From Bifidobacteriaceae bacterium (GTDB lineage Bacteria; Actinomycetota; Actinomycetes; Actinomycetales; WQXJ01): 15,974 nucleotides of DNA. The DNA is taken from NCBI GenBank assembly GCA_031265345.1, contig JAISCU010000010.1:1-15974 (forward strand). Direction: 5' to 3'. Every line of letters begins with the position of its first letter. Position 1 is the first letter of the stretch. Both the position numbers and the translations under genes were made by a program. The notes below the pieces were generated by a model. The model was not told the origin of the DNA, did not search any database, and worked only from the letters and a program-made list of their open reading frames with translations. This document shows, in pieces, positions 14,953 through 15,974 of this stretch.

Positions 14953-15974
14953 GCGCGGCGGTTTCGGCGGCGACGCCGGATCGCGAGGGCCGCAGCGACA
15001 AGGCAGACAGTCAGCATGATTCCCGTCCAGGGGATGGCGAAGATGGAGAAGGCGGCCCGAATGGCCTGCGGCGGTTGGACGTCGTCCGCTCCGACCACCT
15101 TGGGAGTGACAGCGACCGAGCCACCCAGACGGATCAGCGCGGGCGCCTCGATCGAGACCGTCCGGCTCACCGCGTCGCCGGGGAGCAGTTCCGTCGCCGC
15201 GTCGCCCACCGGCGAACTCGATGCGCCCCACCCGAACGGGCCCGCCGCCTGGGCGACGGTGGTTGCCCCGAGCCGGACGTTGCCGGTGTTGACCACCTCG
15301 TAATCGATGGTCGCCCTGCCCGCCCCGAACGGTATCCACGACCCCTCGAACGACGCCCGGTTCACCTTGACGGTCAACTCGGGCCGGATCTCGCCGCCCA
15401 CCCGCAGATGGACACGCACGCCGATCCGATGCGTGACGGTCACCCCCGCCCCTTGGCTGAGCCCGACCGCGATGCCTGCGGGATGGTCGCCAGGGGCCGC
15501 CTCGGCCGGCACCTCGATCACGACCGGGAGCACCCGGACCTCGCCAGGCTCCAGCGTGACCTTGTCCCCATCGAGGCCATCGACGCTGACCCACATCCCG
15601 GCGCTCTCCGCGCGACCGCCGATGTCGAAGGCGCCATCCTCCCCAATCATTCCGGCACCGGTGACCACTGTGAACGTGGCGGAGGATTCGGACAGGTTGG
15701 TCACGGCGATGGCGTCTTCGACGGCGCCGCCTGGATGGATGGTGTGACGCAGAGAGATGCGGCCGTCCGGCTCGTCCGCGGTCGCCGGTGCCACCGACCA
15801 TTCGACGCCCCTTTCGGCGGTGCCGTCCGAAGGGCTGGCGAATGCCAACCCAGAACGCGGCGCCTGGCCCCACGTTCTGACGGCATGGTCCGATGAGCTG
15901 GCGGGTGGCGCGGCGAGCGCCGCCACGGGCGGTGGTGCCGATAGTGGCAGCACACCCATGCCCAGCGCGGCGGC
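14943..15974 (-). CDS. DUF916-like (WxL peptidoglycan-binding type) surface protein, 5' end outside window
   Basis: The 343 residues in the window begin inside a hydrophobic Ala/Pro-rich segment that looks like the end of a signal peptide, open to the window edge, so the true start is beyond base 15974. Two beta-rich domains follow. The first (about 60-190) has the DUF916 pattern: EDAIAVTNLSESSATFTV, W-V, LEPGEVRVLPVVIEVP and APGDHPAGIAVGL. The second (about 195-305) has DYEVVNTGNVRLG. A transmembrane helix (about 310-332) and an RRRRRNRRARA tail anchor it with the domains outside. In Gram-positive bacteria such proteins bind peptidoglycan or WxL partners; no WxL gene is visible here. Confidence 0.75.
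   Translation of the reverse strand, partial: AAALGMGVLPLSAPPPVAALAAPPASSSDHAVRTWGQAPRSGLAFASPSDGTAERGVEWSVAPATADEPDGRISLRHTIHPGGAVEDAIAVTNLSESSATFTVVTGAGMIGEDGAFDIGGRAESAGMWVSVDGLDGDKVTLEPGEVRVLPVVIEVPAEAAPGDHPAGIAVGLSQGAGVTVTHRIGVRVHLRVGGEIRPELTVKVNRASFEGSWIPFGAGRATIDYEVVNTGNVRLGATTVAQAAGPFGWGASSSPVGDAATELLPGDAVSRTVSIEAPALIRLGGSVAVTPKVVGADDVQPPQAIRAAFSIFAIPWTGIMLTVCLVAAALAIRRRRRNRRARA

Overview
The window is high-GC DNA from an actinobacterium (Actinomycetia). Evidence for this is the run of actinobacterial families (DUF2530, DUF3027, DUF3263, a LytR_C membrane protein, WXG100, a MazE/MazF pair), the GTG starts, the actinobacterial form of Ung (GQDPYP) and a GroEL ending in GGMDY. A genus cannot be fixed from the sequence. 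It looks chromosomal: I see no transposase, phage gene, CRISPR array, tRNA or rRNA.

Region 1 (1-2596): an AzgA-type NCS2 purine permease, cut by the left edge, is divergent from a small DUF2530 membrane protein. That gene converges on a translationally coupled cold-shock protein/DUF3027 pair. Region 2 (2597-3451): an intergenic stretch with a perfect 13-bp inverted repeat, then a MazE-like antitoxin, probably leaderless, overlapping a MazF/PemK toxin. Region 3 (3452-5878): an OmpR-type response regulator overlaps its HisKA-type kinase by one base. Four direct repeats at an exact 11-bp period lie just upstream and are a probable autoregulatory site. Region 4 (5879-9500): a COG4339-type HD protein with a partly lost active site, a lone WXG100 (Esx-like) gene, and converging on it a LuxR-type two-component pair whose kinase has a Pro/Glu-rich C-terminal tail.

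Region 5 (9590-11603): a stand-alone groEL without groES, with a clear intrinsic terminator and two tandem CIRCE operators over its promoter, so HrcA control is expected. Region 6 (11604-13309): a DUF3263/LytR_C operon divergent from ung, with a perfect 8+8 bp palindrome between them. Region 7 (13355-15974): a complete PutP sodium/proline symporter converges on a surface protein of the DUF916 (WxL peptidoglycan-binding) type, cut by the right edge.

I did not find a clearly new multi-gene system. The most notable signals are regulatory: the 11-bp repeat array, the double CIRCE, three unexplained palindromes, and several promoters placed so close to start codons that leaderless transcripts are expected. 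The odd HD protein and the lone Esx gene beside a two-component pair are the main protein-level curiosities.
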